Source: Bradyrhizobium sp. CB3481 (GTDB taxonomy: Bacteria > Pseudomonadota > Alphaproteobacteria > Rhizobiales > Xanthobacteraceae). Taken from it: a stretch of 64,000 bases of DNA. The stretch covers positions 6,654,501-6,718,500 of the forward strand of contig NZ_CP121647.1 in NCBI RefSeq assembly GCF_029714305.1, written 5' to 3'. A program made the translations under genes and the position numbers. Below the pieces are notes generated by a model. That model had not been told where the DNA came from, did no database searches, and saw only the letters and a program-made list of their open reading frames with translations. Shown here piece by piece: positions 1-7,724 of the stretch. How positions within the stretch are numbered: the first letter of the stretch is position 1; every line of letters starts with the position of its first letter.

Positions 1-191
1 AGCGTCATGCCACGGGCGATCCGCCAATAGAGGTGAAACACCCGCCGCAATTGCGGCTCCAAGCGTTTTCGCAGGTGCTGCAGCGCCGTCACGCAAACCT
101 CGGATGGACAGGTGTCACGTTTGATCCTTATATCGCCGACATGATCATGCGACGGCTCTATATCACAGGGAATGCGGCTGGGCGCGAATGA
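1..191 (+). CDS. C-terminal end of an unidentified protein (truncated by window edge)
   Basis: An open frame runs in from the left edge (codons in phase with position 3) and ends at TGA 189-191. Its last residues read RLYITGNAAGRE. The stop overlaps the ATG of the next gene in an ATGA junction, a strong sign of translational coupling and of a real gene. About 62 residues are visible. They contain no motif I recognise, so no function is assigned. Since it is coupled to a metallophosphoesterase, the two probably act together. Confidence 0.6.
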   Translation, partial: RHATGDPPIEVKHPPQLRLQAFSQVLQRRHANLGWTGVTFDPYIADMIMRRLYITGNAAGRE

Positions 192-1078
192 CCGATACCT
201 TCACGCTGGCGCACCTGTCCGATCCACATCTGCCTCCTCTGCCCGCGGCGCGGTTGCGCGACCTCGCCGGCAAGCGCGCGCTTGGCTATATCAACTGGAT
301 CCGCAACCGCCACAAATATCACCGCCGCGAGGTGCTCGACGCGCTGGTCGCCGACATGAAGACGCAGCGGCCGGACCACGTCGCGGTGACCGGCGATCTC
401 GTCAACCTGGCGCTCGAGGCGGAGTTCACCCCCGCCCGGGCATGGCTTGAAAGCGTCGGCACGCCGCAGCAGGTCACGGTCGTTCCCGGCAATCATGACG
501 CCTATGTCCGGGCGACGCGGCATCATTTTGGCGGCACGTTCGAGCAATATCTTCGCGGCGATGCCGGAGCAGACGGTACGCGGTTTCCATTCGTGCGCCG
601 GCGCGGGCCGCTGGCGCTGATCGGGGTATCCTCGGCGGTGCCGACGCTGCCCTTGATGGCGACGGGCCGGCTCGGCCGGGCGCAGCTCGATGCGCTCGAC
701 CGCGAGCTGGCGGCGCTGCCGCCGAATGACGCGTTCCGGGTGCTGCTGGTTCATCACCCCCTGCAGTCGACATCGCGCATGAAGCGGCTGATCGACTCCA
801 AGGCGCTCCGCGCCGTGCTGAAGCGCCACGGCGTCGATCTGGTGCTGCATGGCCACGACCACATCCATTCGACGATGTGGATCGAAGGCGCCGGCCGGCA
901 GATCCCCGCGGTCGGCGTGCCGTCGGCGTCCGCGCTGGCGCACCGGCATTATCCGGCCGCCGCGTATAACCTTTTTTCGATCGCGCGCGACGGCGGGAAA
1001 TGGCATTGCGTGCAGACCGTGCGTGCGATCGACGCCGACTTCCGCGTCAAGCAGATCAAGCAGGTGGCGCTGCTTTAG
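188..1078 (+). CDS. Calcineurin-like metallophosphoesterase
   Basis: This 296-residue cytoplasmic protein carries the ordered dimetal motifs of the calcineurin-like phosphoesterase family: SDPH at residues 11-14, GD at 69-70, GNHD at 101-104, a VHHP segment near 195 and HGHDHIH near 220. Family members hydrolyse phosphomono- or diesters, and the nearest characterised type by layout is the Icc/cAMP phosphodiesterase group, but the substrate cannot be read from sequence. The start is fixed by the ATGA overlap with the upstream frame, so the two genes form an operon. No signal peptide is visible. Confidence 0.9.
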   Translation: MTDTFTLAHLSDPHLPPLPAARLRDLAGKRALGYINWIRNRHKYHRREVLDALVADMKTQRPDHVAVTGDLVNLALEAEFTPARAWLESVGTPQQVTVVPGNHDAYVRATRHHFGGTFEQYLRGDAGADGTRFPFVRRRGPLALIGVSSAVPTLPLMATGRLGRAQLDALDRELAALPPNDAFRVLLVHHPLQSTSRMKRLIDSKALRAVLKRHGVDLVLHGHDHIHSTMWIEGAGRQIPAVGVPSASALAHRHYPAAAYNLFSIARDGGKWHCVQTVRAIDADFRVKQIKQVALL

Positions 1079-1103
1079 AAACTGATGCGACCGGGCGAAT
1101 GTC

Positions 1104-1808
1104 TCAATCCCCGCCACCACCGCCGCAGCCACCGCCCCCATCTCCGCCACCGCCGCTATCGCCACCGCCGCTATCACCGCTGGAGTCACTGCCGGTGTCG
1201 CCGAAGCCGTCCGAGGTGCCGTCGAACGAGGTATCGGAGAAATCGCCGCCGCAATACGCGGCGCCGCTGCCGTCCCTGCGCAACGCTTCGCAATTGGGGT
1301 GATAGACGAAGCCGTTTCGAATATTGAGTTTGCTGTCGAGCGCGAACAGCAGCGGCAGCCGCGTCGGGCGGACCGGATCGATGTTCTCGTATTTGCAGCA
1401 ATACCACCAGACGCGGCGCAGGCCCGCATTGCTCTGGCGATGCTTGCCGAGCACAACGGCGGGCGCGTGGTGGAGGAAGCTGCCGAAGGCGCGGCGGCAG
1501 AATGCGTCATAGTCGCGCGTGTACAGGATGAATTCGTGCCAGAGATCGTCGGCGATCTGCGAGGGCATCGAGACATGGCGCCGGCCGCTCATCAGATAGG
1601 CGAGGAAAAATTGCCGCAGGCCTTGCGAGACCAGCGCGCTGTCCTTGCGCCGGAAGCCGGGGTGATGCTTCTCCAGCCGATCGAGCAGGCCGCGCGGCCA
1701 ATCAAAGGTGCGGATGAATTCGGCGCGGCGCAGCGTCTGCCACTTGGCATAGAAATAAGCGCTGGCAGCGAAGGCGACCACCAGCGCGATGGCAAACGGT
1801 ACGGTCAT
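1104..1808 (-). CDS. Membrane-anchored glycine-rich-domain (GRDP-like) protein with Gly/Ser/Asp tail
   Basis: The 234-residue product starts with one membrane helix (about residues 4-21). A conserved core follows, containing LWHEFIL (89-95), an FC near 103-104 and HH at 113-114; this spacing recalls the glycine-rich domain protein family in which WHxHIL and a later histidine pair are conserved. From about residue 191 the chain becomes almost pure Gly, Ser and Asp with one Cys (CGG near 228). The DNA under the tail is a short imperfect tandem repeat of about 15 bases. It lies 36 bases after the preceding same-strand gene and is probably co-transcribed with it. The biochemical role is unknown. 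Confidence 0.7.
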   Translation of the reverse strand: MTVPFAIALVVAFAASAYFYAKWQTLRRAEFIRTFDWPRGLLDRLEKHHPGFRRKDSALVSQGLRQFFLAYLMSGRRHVSMPSQIADDLWHEFILYTRDYDAFCRRAFGSFLHHAPAVVLGKHRQSNAGLRRVWWYCCKYENIDPVRPTRLPLLFALDSKLNIRNGFVYHPNCEALRRDGSGAAYCGGDFSDTSFDGTSDGFGDTGSDSSGDSGGGDSGGGGDGGGGCGGGGGD

Positions 1809-1844
1809 GCGGCCACTGCGATTTCCAATCCGCCGTGTGCCATC

Positions 1845-2399
1845 TCAGAAATTGTTCAGGCTGGCGTAGAGCGCGAGGCCGAACAGCGCCGCTGCTCCGA
1901 GGACGAAGCCGAGCACGAACATGCCAAGGCCGCGCTGGCGCGGCTGCTCTTCCACGGCGGGCTCGGCGACAGGCATCGCCACCATCGCATGCTCACGCTC
2001 GATCATGCGGCGCGCAACATAGCCGGTGACGGCATCGACGATGACGGGCACGTCATGCGACTCGGCGAGCACGATGCGGCCGAACCGGGTGTCCTGCACG
2101 AAGCGGTAGATGCGCTTGTCGCGCCCCATCACGATGTGCGCGACGACGTCGATCCACAGCCGCGGCGTCTCGCCCTGGCTGACGCCGCGATCGAACAGGT
2201 CGACCTGCGCCGGCACTTCCGCGAACAGCGGATCGAGCGCCTCGTTCAGGATCTCGAGCCGAGCGAGTTCAGCATCGCGCAATTCGACCACGACACCGGT
2301 GCGGTCGGCGGCCTCGATGCGGGCCTGACGCAGCGCATCGCGCAGCCGCGTCGGTCGCATATCGCGGGCCTCACTGCCGGAATTTTGCGCGTCTGACAT
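1845..2399 (-). CDS. Conserved protein with C-terminal membrane anchor, function unknown
   Basis: The 184-residue protein has a charged soluble N-terminal region (residues 1-145) and a single C-terminal hydrophobic segment (about 158-178, GLGMFVLGFVLGAAALFGLA), which predicts a tail-anchored membrane protein. No enzymatic motif is evident. The soluble part has an alternating strand/helix look (LWIDVVAHIVMG, RIYRFVQD). It precedes the GRDP-like gene on the same strand by 36 bases. Proteins of this type recur in Bradyrhizobium as hypothetical genes; the assignment as a real gene rests on length, codon pattern and operon position. Confidence 0.7.
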   Translation of the reverse strand: MSDAQNSGSEARDMRPTRLRDALRQARIEAADRTGVVVELRDAELARLEILNEALDPLFAEVPAQVDLFDRGVSQGETPRLWIDVVAHIVMGRDKRIYRFVQDTRFGRIVLAESHDVPVIVDAVTGYVARRMIEREHAMVAMPVAEPAVEEQPRQRGLGMFVLGFVLGAAALFGLALYASLNNF

Positions 2400-2577
2400 C
2401 GCTGGCCGCCTTTATCCTGAAGGGTTAGCCCGATTAACCTAGCAGTAACTATATTGCGCGCAAAGGCTGTTTAATTGCAATGGGTTAGCCATCCACCGGG
2501 TTCTGAGGCCGGGTTGCAGCCCCTTAGCCCCGCTCTTTCCCGCGAGAGCAGACGGCGACACCGCTTTAAAACGCAGA

Positions 2578-2608
2578 CGGCCCCACCCGGATTTTCCGGA
2601 TGGGGCCG
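2578..2608 (-). terminator. Hairpin terminator downstream of the aceA/DUF4170 unit
   Basis: A 13-base stem (2578-2590 with 2596-2608, one G-U type mismatch) closes a five-base loop. On the minus strand a run TTTTA follows a few bases after the stem. It lies about 45 bases beyond the stop of the DUF4170 gene, as expected for the end of that transcript. Confidence 0.6.
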
Positions 2609-2652
2609 CCTGTCCTTGGCGTTCCTCAAAGACGTTATTTGATTGGCAGCCG

Positions 2653-2862
2653 TCAGGCCGAGACGCGCGAGGGCTCTTCGACGATCGAGAAGCGTACGCC
2701 GGCTTTGTGGCGGCTCTCTTCCGAGACCTCCTTCCAGCAGTCCTCGGCTTCCTTGCGGGTCTTGAACGGGCCTCTGACCTGGGCCGAGCCTTCGACGAGC
2801 TTGTGGAAGTTCATCGAACCGAACTCGCCGCCGATCACCCAGAAATTGCTGCCTTTGGTCAT
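2653..2862 (-). CDS. DUF4170 domain-containing small protein
   Basis: The 69-residue protein matches the DUF4170 pattern known from alphaproteobacteria: an N-terminal FWVIGGEF, a central GPFKTRKEAEDCWKE and a C-terminal VRFSIVEEP. The function of the family is not established. The start is supported by the ribosome-binding sequence CAGGAG eight bases upstream. It follows isocitrate lyase by 28 bases on the same strand and is probably the last gene of that transcript, before the hairpin at 2578-2608. Confidence 0.85.
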   Translation of the reverse strand: MTKGSNFWVIGGEFGSMNFHKLVEGSAQVRGPFKTRKEAEDCWKEVSEESRHKAGVRFSIVEEPSRVSA

Positions 2863-2890
2863 TGTCAGTCTCCTGCTCTCAATTCCAGAT

Positions 2891-4528
2891 TTAGCCGAAC
2901 TGGTTCATCGTGTTGTGGGCGCCGCCCGCCTTCAGAGCGGCCTCGCCGGCGAAGTATTCCTTGTGGTCGTCGCCGATATCGGAGCCGGCCATGTTCTGAT
3001 GCTTGACGCAGGCGATGCCCTGACGGATCTCCTGGCGCTGAACGTTCTTCACATAGCCGAGCATGCCCTGCTCGCCGAAATACTCCCTGGCGAGGTTGTC
3101 GGTCGACAGCGCTGCCGTGTGATAGGTCGGCAACGTGATCAGGTGGTGGAAGATGCCGGCGCGCTTTGCTGCATCGGCCTGGAAGGTGCGGATGCGCTCG
3201 TCGGCCTCAATGCCGAGCGGCGTATCGTCGTATTCCGGCTTCATCAGCTCGGCGCGGTTGTACTTGCTGACATCCTTGCCGGCTTCCTTCATCGCGTCGT
3301 AGACCTGCCAACGGAAGTTGAGCGTCCAGTTGAACGACGGCGAGTTGTTGTAGGCCAGCTTCGCGTTCGGAACCACCTTGCGAATGCGGTCGACCATCTT
3401 GGCGATCTGCTCGATATGCGGCTTCTCGGTCTCGATCCACAGCAAGTCCGCACCGTTCTGCAGCGAGGTGATGCAGTCGAGCACGCAGCGGTCTTCGCCC
3501 GTGCCGGCACGGAACTGGTAGAGGTTGCTGGCCAGCCGCTTCGGACGCATCATCTTGCCGTTACGGTTGATGATGACGTCGCCATTCCGGGCGTTTTCGG
3601 CCGTCACTTCCTCGCAATCCAGGAAGCTGTTGTACTGATCGCCGATGTCGCCGGGCTTGTGGCTGACGGCGATCTGCTGCGTCAGACCGGCGCCAAGCGA
3701 GTCGGTGCGGGTCACGACGATGCCGTCTTCAACGCCGAGCTCGAGGAACGCATGGCGGCAGGCCCGGATCTTCGCCAGGAACACCTCGTGCGGCACCGTC
3801 ACCTTGCCGTCCTGGTGGCCGCACTGCTTTTCGTCGGAGACCTGGTTTTCGATCTGCAGGGCGCAAGCGCCCGCCTCGATCATCTTCTTGGCGAGCAGGT
3901 AGGTCGCTTCCGCATTGCCGAAGCCGGCGTCGATGTCGGCGATGACGGGCACGACATGGGTCTGGAAGTTGTCGATCTTCTCGATCAACGCCTGTTCCTT
4001 CGCCTTGTCGCCTTCCTTGCGGGCGGCGTCGAGGGCGCGGAAGATGTCGTTGAGCTCGCGGGAGTCCGCCTGACGCAGGAAGGTGTAGAGCTCTTCGATC
4101 AGCGCCGGCACCGAGGTCTTCTCATGCATCGACTGATCCGGGAGCGGTCCGAACTCGGAGCGCAGCGCGGCGATCATCCAGCCGGAGAGATAGAGATAGC
4201 GGCGATCGGTCTTGCCGAAGTGCTTCTTGACCGAGATCAGCTTCTGCTGCGCGATGAAGCCATGCCAGCAGCCGAGCGACTGGGTGTACTTGGTCGGATC
4301 GGCATCATAGGCCGCCATGTCGGCGCGCATCAGCGCCGCGGTGTAGCGGGCGACATCAAGGCCGGTCTTGAAGCGGTTCTGCAGACGCATGCGCGCCACC
4401 GCCTCTGCAGTCACGCCGTTCCAGGTCGGCTGCTGCTTGAGGAGCGCCTCGGCGGCCTTGACCGCGTTGAGATAGGACCCCGGTCCCTGGATCGCCTGAT
4501 CGCTGATCCCGCGTGGCTGATAGTTCAT
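2891..4528 (-). CDS. aceA: Isocitrate lyase
   Basis: The product (545 residues) cleaves isocitrate to succinate and glyoxylate, the first step of the glyoxylate shunt used on acetate, fatty acids or PHB-derived acetyl-CoA. The active-site loop is seen as KQCGHQ at residues 234-239 with the catalytic Cys236; the Gln in place of the more usual second basic residue fits the long proteobacterial subtype. The open frame extends upstream to 4705, but I place the start at 4528 (MNYQPRG) because AAAGGA lies about eight bases before it and the upstream translation is not protein-like. A regulator of the short-chain fatty acyl family is divergent. Confidence 0.95.
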   Translation of the reverse strand: MNYQPRGISDQAIQGPGSYLNAVKAAEALLKQQPTWNGVTAEAVARMRLQNRFKTGLDVARYTAALMRADMAAYDADPTKYTQSLGCWHGFIAQQKLISVKKHFGKTDRRYLYLSGWMIAALRSEFGPLPDQSMHEKTSVPALIEELYTFLRQADSRELNDIFRALDAARKEGDKAKEQALIEKIDNFQTHVVPVIADIDAGFGNAEATYLLAKKMIEAGACALQIENQVSDEKQCGHQDGKVTVPHEVFLAKIRACRHAFLELGVEDGIVVTRTDSLGAGLTQQIAVSHKPGDIGDQYNSFLDCEEVTAENARNGDVIINRNGKMMRPKRLASNLYQFRAGTGEDRCVLDCITSLQNGADLLWIETEKPHIEQIAKMVDRIRKVVPNAKLAYNNSPSFNWTLNFRWQVYDAMKEAGKDVSKYNRAELMKPEYDDTPLGIEADERIRTFQADAAKRAGIFHHLITLPTYHTAALSTDNLAREYFGEQGMLGYVKNVQRQEIRQGIACVKHQNMAGSDIGDDHKEYFAGEAALKAGGAHNTMNQFG

Positions 4529-4681
4529 CTGCATAATCCTTTCAGTGCCGGCAATCTGCAGCGGCTTATATGAGCCACCGTCAATCGCACATTCTTGACA
4601 GTGCATTGCGAAATGCGTGTCCTGAGCTAAACGCCAAAAACAGAAATTCGTATAGATAGCTTGTTTTCTATTGGTGATGTC

Positions 4682-4730
4682 ATGTAACATCCATACTTGT
4701 AACAAATGTCATTTTGTAAATTTTGTCACA
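4682..4730. promoter_or_regulatory. Cluster of TGTAA half-sites between aceA and the divergent XRE regulator
   Basis: Two short palindromes of the same shape occur, ATGTAACAT (4682-4690) and TTGTAACAA (4697-4705), with centres 15 bases apart, followed by TTGTAAA (4714-4720) and TTGTCACA (4723-4730). The array lies 20 to 70 bases before the regulator ATG and about 155-200 bases upstream of aceA. It is a plausible operator for the regulator at 4751, either autoregulatory or shared. This is an inference from symmetry and position only. Confidence 0.45.
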
Positions 4731-4750
4731 TATAGGTCAGGACTACTGCC

Positions 4751-6196
4751 ATGCCTGCCGATACCGGAAAGAAGCTGTTCGTCGGCCCCCGCTTCCGGCG
4801 GATCCGCCAGCAGCTCGGGCTGTCGCAGACCCAGATCGCCGAGGGCCTGGGGATTTCTCCGAGCTATATCAACCTGATAGAGCGGAACCAGCGCCCGGTG
4901 ACTGCCCAGATATTGCTGCGGCTGGCCGAGACCTATGATCTCGATCTGCGCGATCTCGCCACCGCCGACGAAGACCGCTTCTTCGCCGAGCTGAACGAGA
5001 TTTTTTCCGATCCGCTGTTCCGCCAGATTGACCTGCCGAAGCAGGAACTGCGCGATCTCGCCGAACTGTGCCCCGGCGTGACGCATTCCCTGCAGCGCCT
5101 CTACGCCGCCTATACCGAGGCCCGCCGCGGCGAAACCCTGGTGGCGGCACAGATGGCCGACCGCGACGAGGGCGCGCGATTTGAGGCCAACCCGATCGAG
5201 CGCGTGCGCGACCTGATCGAGGCCAACCGCAATTATTTTCCGGAACTCGAGCAGGCCGCGGAGAACCTGCGCGACGAATTGAACGTCGCCGCCGAGGAAC
5301 TGTTCGCCGCGCTCGCCGCGCGCTTGCGCGAAAAGCATTCGATCGTCACCCGCATCATGCCGGTTGACGTGATGCGCGAGACGCTGCGGCGGTTCGACCG
5401 CCACCGCCGGCAGCTTCTGATTTCCGAATTGGTCGACGGCTCCGGCCGCGCCTTCCAGCTTGCGCTGCAGATCGGGCTTGCCGAGTGCAGCGCCGCGATC
5501 GAGGGCATCGTCAACCGCGCAGGCCCGCTCGACGACACCCCGCGCCGGCTCTACCGCATCACGTTGGCGAATTATTTCGCCGCCGCCGTGATGATGCCCT
5601 ATCAGCCTTTCCACAGCGCCGCGGAAAACCTGAACTACGACGTGCATGTGCTGGCGCAGCGCTTCAATGCCGGCTTCGAGCAGGTCTGCCACCGCCTCAC
5701 CACGCTGCAACGGCCGAACGCGCGCGGCGTGCCGTTCTTCCTGCTGCGCGTCGACAATGCCGGCAACGTCTCCAAGCGGTTTTCCTCCGGCACGTTTCCG
5801 TTCTCGAAATTTGGCGGCACCTGCCCGCTGTGGAACGTGCACTCGACCTTCGACACGCCGGACCGCCTGCTCAAGCAGGTGATCGAGCTGCCTGATGGGA
5901 CGCGCTACTTCTCGATCGCGCAGATGGTGCGCCGGCCGATCGCCCCGCATCCGCAAGCACAGCCGCGCTTTGCGATTGGTCTCGGCTGCGAGATCCGCCA
6001 TGCCTCAAAACTCGTCTATGCCGCGGGGATGGATCTGGAGAAAGCCGAAGGCACGCCGATCGGCGTCAACTGCCGGCTCTGCGAACGCGAAAACTGCAGC
6101 CAGCGCGCCGAGCCGCCGATCACCCGCACGTTGATTTTGGACGAGAATACGCGGCGGCTGTCGTCGTTCGCGTTCACGAATGCAAGGGAGTTGTGA
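4751..6196 (+). CDS. XRE/short-chain fatty acyl transcriptional regulator (RamB/ScfR type)
   Basis: The 481-residue protein begins with a helix-turn-helix of the XRE type (about residues 10-65, GLSQTQIAEGLGISPSYINL). A long effector-type domain follows, ending in a cysteine cluster at 441, 444 and 449 (CRLCERENC), the layout of the short-chain fatty acyl regulator family that includes RamB, a regulator of isocitrate lyase in actinobacteria. Transcription is divergent from aceA, so control of the glyoxylate shunt is the likely role. Whether it represses or activates cannot be told. The start has a modest AGGA nine bases upstream. Confidence 0.88.
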   Translation: MPADTGKKLFVGPRFRRIRQQLGLSQTQIAEGLGISPSYINLIERNQRPVTAQILLRLAETYDLDLRDLATADEDRFFAELNEIFSDPLFRQIDLPKQELRDLAELCPGVTHSLQRLYAAYTEARRGETLVAAQMADRDEGARFEANPIERVRDLIEANRNYFPELEQAAENLRDELNVAAEELFAALAARLREKHSIVTRIMPVDVMRETLRRFDRHRRQLLISELVDGSGRAFQLALQIGLAECSAAIEGIVNRAGPLDDTPRRLYRITLANYFAAAVMMPYQPFHSAAENLNYDVHVLAQRFNAGFEQVCHRLTTLQRPNARGVPFFLLRVDNAGNVSKRFSSGTFPFSKFGGTCPLWNVHSTFDTPDRLLKQVIELPDGTRYFSIAQMVRRPIAPHPQAQPRFAIGLGCEIRHASKLVYAAGMDLEKAEGTPIGVNCRLCERENCSQRAEPPITRTLILDENTRRLSSFAFTNAREL

Positions 6197-6248
6197 GGGC
6201 CGTTCGTTCACTCATGGGAGGCCCTCCAAGGACCACCAAACCCACAAC

Positions 6249-6349
6249 TGTCATCCCCGCGAAGGCGGGGATCCAGTACGCCGCGGCGGAGCGGTTCAAT
6301 CATTGGCGTCTCTGGAATACTGGGTCACCCGCCTTCGCGGGTGACGACA
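6249..6349. repeat. Palindromic intergenic repeat, family A copy 1
   Basis: The outer arms begin TGTCATCCCCGCGAAGGCGG and end in the near-complement GCCTTCGCGGGTGACGAC; inner segments ATCCAGTA and TACTGGGT also pair. The copy at 15626-15727 has the same order of blocks with a different centre, so this is a dispersed repeat that can fold into a long stem. Confidence 0.85.
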
Positions 6350-6424
6350 ACCGAATGTAAGGCGGCATTCTCGCGACATGTTTTGCCCGAGGTTTGCTGA
6401 AACGTTCCGCCCTCACCAATCATG

Positions 6425-6831
6425 AGGGCGCAGGGAAGACCAGGTGCGCGCCGCATCCGCGGTCTCGTGTGCTGCTTGCGCATAACAAAAAATGCACACG
6501 AGCATACAGGTTCGGCGGAAGCATCCTGGCCTTCCCTGCGCAATGGCTTTACGGCTTACTTCGCGCTCTTCCCGGAGAACGGCTCTTTTGCCTCCGTCGC
6601 CCGCAAGCAGCTTTCGCTTCCCACGGGCTTAACGCCAGCACCACGGCGCCAGAACCACACGACTTCACCGTACGCCTCAGCCACACTCGTCAGTTACGGC
6701 CTCGGCGTCCATCGCATCACCCCGCGCGTCAGTGACGATGGCCAACGCCCCTCATCCCGCGGTGAGACGGCGGTATTTATGCCGCTGATTTGGGTGAAAA
6801 CGGAAGCGGAATATTTCTGATTCTCAGAAAT
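6425..6831 (+). repeat. Structured dispersed element of about 400 bases (with spurious 132-codon frame)
   Basis: No gene with normal codon behaviour lies between 6197 and 7026. This stretch holds a block with an unusual composition, containing a frame whose translation includes KNAHEHTGSAEA, RNGFTAYFAL and a C-terminus LIWVKTEAEYF. I recognise that translation style as one repeated in many Bradyrhizobiaceae genomes as hypothetical ORFs, which suggests a conserved multi-copy DNA or RNA element rather than a protein gene. It ends in a perfect eight-base hairpin (6813-6820 with 6824-6831). Copy number cannot be checked here. Confidence 0.55.
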
Positions 6832-6972
6832 TCCTGGCTTGACGCGATTTCCGAAAGTCGGAAGTGATTTGCCCGTCGGGCAGCCGGGTCACCTCACGCG
6901 CGCCTCTTCAGGGTTGGCGGAAGATGAAGGCCTGTTCATCGACATTACGTCGCGCGGCCGTCGGGAAAAGGC

Positions 6973-6998
6973 GGAACATCAGCCGCGGGCACCGCGTT
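6973..6998 (+). promoter_or_regulatory. EcfG-type (general stress response) promoter candidate
   Basis: GGAAC at 6973-6977 and CGTT at 6995-6998 are separated by 17 bases, matching the GGAAC-N16/17-CGTT consensus described for EcfG in Bradyrhizobium. Transcription would begin just upstream of the small exported-protein gene whose ATG is at 7027. Confidence 0.55.
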
Positions 6999-7026
6999 GC
7001 ATGGCCACCTGCAACAGGAGAGATCC

Positions 7027-7281
7027 ATGCTGAAGACATTGTTGACGGTTTCGACCGTGCTGCTGACGACCGCCGCGTTTGCGCAAACCAGCACGAAGTC
7101 TCCGGGCTCCTCTGAATACGCTCCGGGACAGAAGATGCAGAAGAGCACGACCTCGACCACAAAGGGTGCGTCGAAGTACGCACCGGGACACCAGAAAAAT
7201 ACCGCCAAGGGCCCCGGCCATTCAGAAAGCGCGCCGGGCCAGCAGACGACCGGATCGGCCACAACCAAGAAGAAATATTAG
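7027..7281 (+). CDS. Small exported protein with Ser-x-APG repeats
   Basis: The 84-residue product has a clear signal peptide (about residues 1-19, ending AAFA before QTS). The mature part is low in complexity, rich in Ser, Thr, Lys and Gly, and carries three repeats of the form SEYAPGQ, SKYAPGH and SESAPGQ. The start is chosen at 7027 because AACAGGAGAGA lies just upstream. An EcfG-like promoter precedes it and a perfect 12-base hairpin follows, so it is probably a single-gene stress-inducible unit. The function is unknown; the repeats suggest an unstructured periplasmic protein. Confidence 0.75.
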   Translation: MLKTLLTVSTVLLTTAAFAQTSTKSPGSSEYAPGQKMQKSTTSTTKGASKYAPGHQKNTAKGPGHSESAPGQQTTGSATTKKKY

Positions 7282-7290
7282 CAATGGATG

Positions 7291-7320
7291 AAGCGGCCCG
7301 GCGTCAATGCCGGGCCGCTT
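7291..7320 (+). terminator. Strong hairpin after the small exported protein gene
   Basis: A perfect 12-base stem (7291-7302 with 7309-7320) with a six-base loop lies 9 bases after the stop codon. There is no T tract on the plus strand, so it may end transcription poorly or mainly protect the 3' end. Confidence 0.6.
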
Positions 7321-7376
7321 GGCATCGACGCACGCGCAACGCCGCTGTCTGCTGCGCTGAATGGACCTGAGATAGT

Positions 7377-7475
7377 TCACCGCGGCGGCGGCTTCGCATC
7401 GAGTGCCTGCGTGGCATGGCTAGTGGCGCCGAGAAGCGTCGGCACGAGACACGCCAGCGCCGCGATCGTTCGCAA
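7377..7475 (-). CDS. Possible 32-residue secreted peptide (TTG start)
   Basis: The stretch 7321-7679 has no standard gene. On the minus strand one frame reads like a signal peptide (LRTIAALACLVPTLLGATSH) followed by TQALDAKPPPR and a stop. The only in-frame start that keeps the hydrophobic core is a TTG at 7475; GGAGAGG lies about 17 bases upstream, which is far. The call rests on the signal-peptide shape alone and may be chance. Confidence 0.2.
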   Translation of the reverse strand: MRTIAALACLVPTLLGATSHATQALDAKPPPR

Positions 7476-7654
7476 GATGAGTTGAGACGCAGGGCCTCTC
7501 CGTAATTTTCCGGAAACCGTGTTGAAGCGTAGGCCCGCCTGCGGGCAGACGTGTTGCGATACGTCAACACCTCGCTGCTTTTTGCGCCGCTGGCTTGCGC
7601 GACTCTTCTTCGAAATGACAAAGTTAATTCTCGGGGATTGCGCAATTTAGCAAT

Positions 7655-7680
7655 GGAACGGCCGGGCTGATTCGCTAGTT
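7655..7680 (+). promoter_or_regulatory. EcfG-like promoter candidate (weak -10)
   Basis: GGAAC at 7655-7659 and AGTT at 7677-7680 are 17 bases apart; the -10 element differs from CGTT at its least conserved base. Transcription would start near 7687, which favours the downstream starts (7725 or 7746) of the following zinc-ribbon gene over the ATG at 7680. Confidence 0.35.
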
Positions 7681-7724
7681 TGAAAGAAGCGAATCTCGAC
7701 TCGCAAGAAAATGGATGCAGGCCA

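Noticed and set aside
1000..1327. Plus-strand Pro-rich and His/Arg-rich ORFs
   Set aside because: They are the complement of the Gly/Ser/Asp tail of the GRDP-like gene.
2600..4573. Plus-strand ORF of 657 codons opposite aceA
   Set aside because: Mirror frame of isocitrate lyase and the DUF4170 gene; no recognisable domain and it crosses the terminator.
6422..6820. 132-codon ORF as a protein gene
   Set aside because: No ribosome-binding site, atypical composition, and resemblance to ORFs that recur as repeats in this group; treated as a structured element instead.
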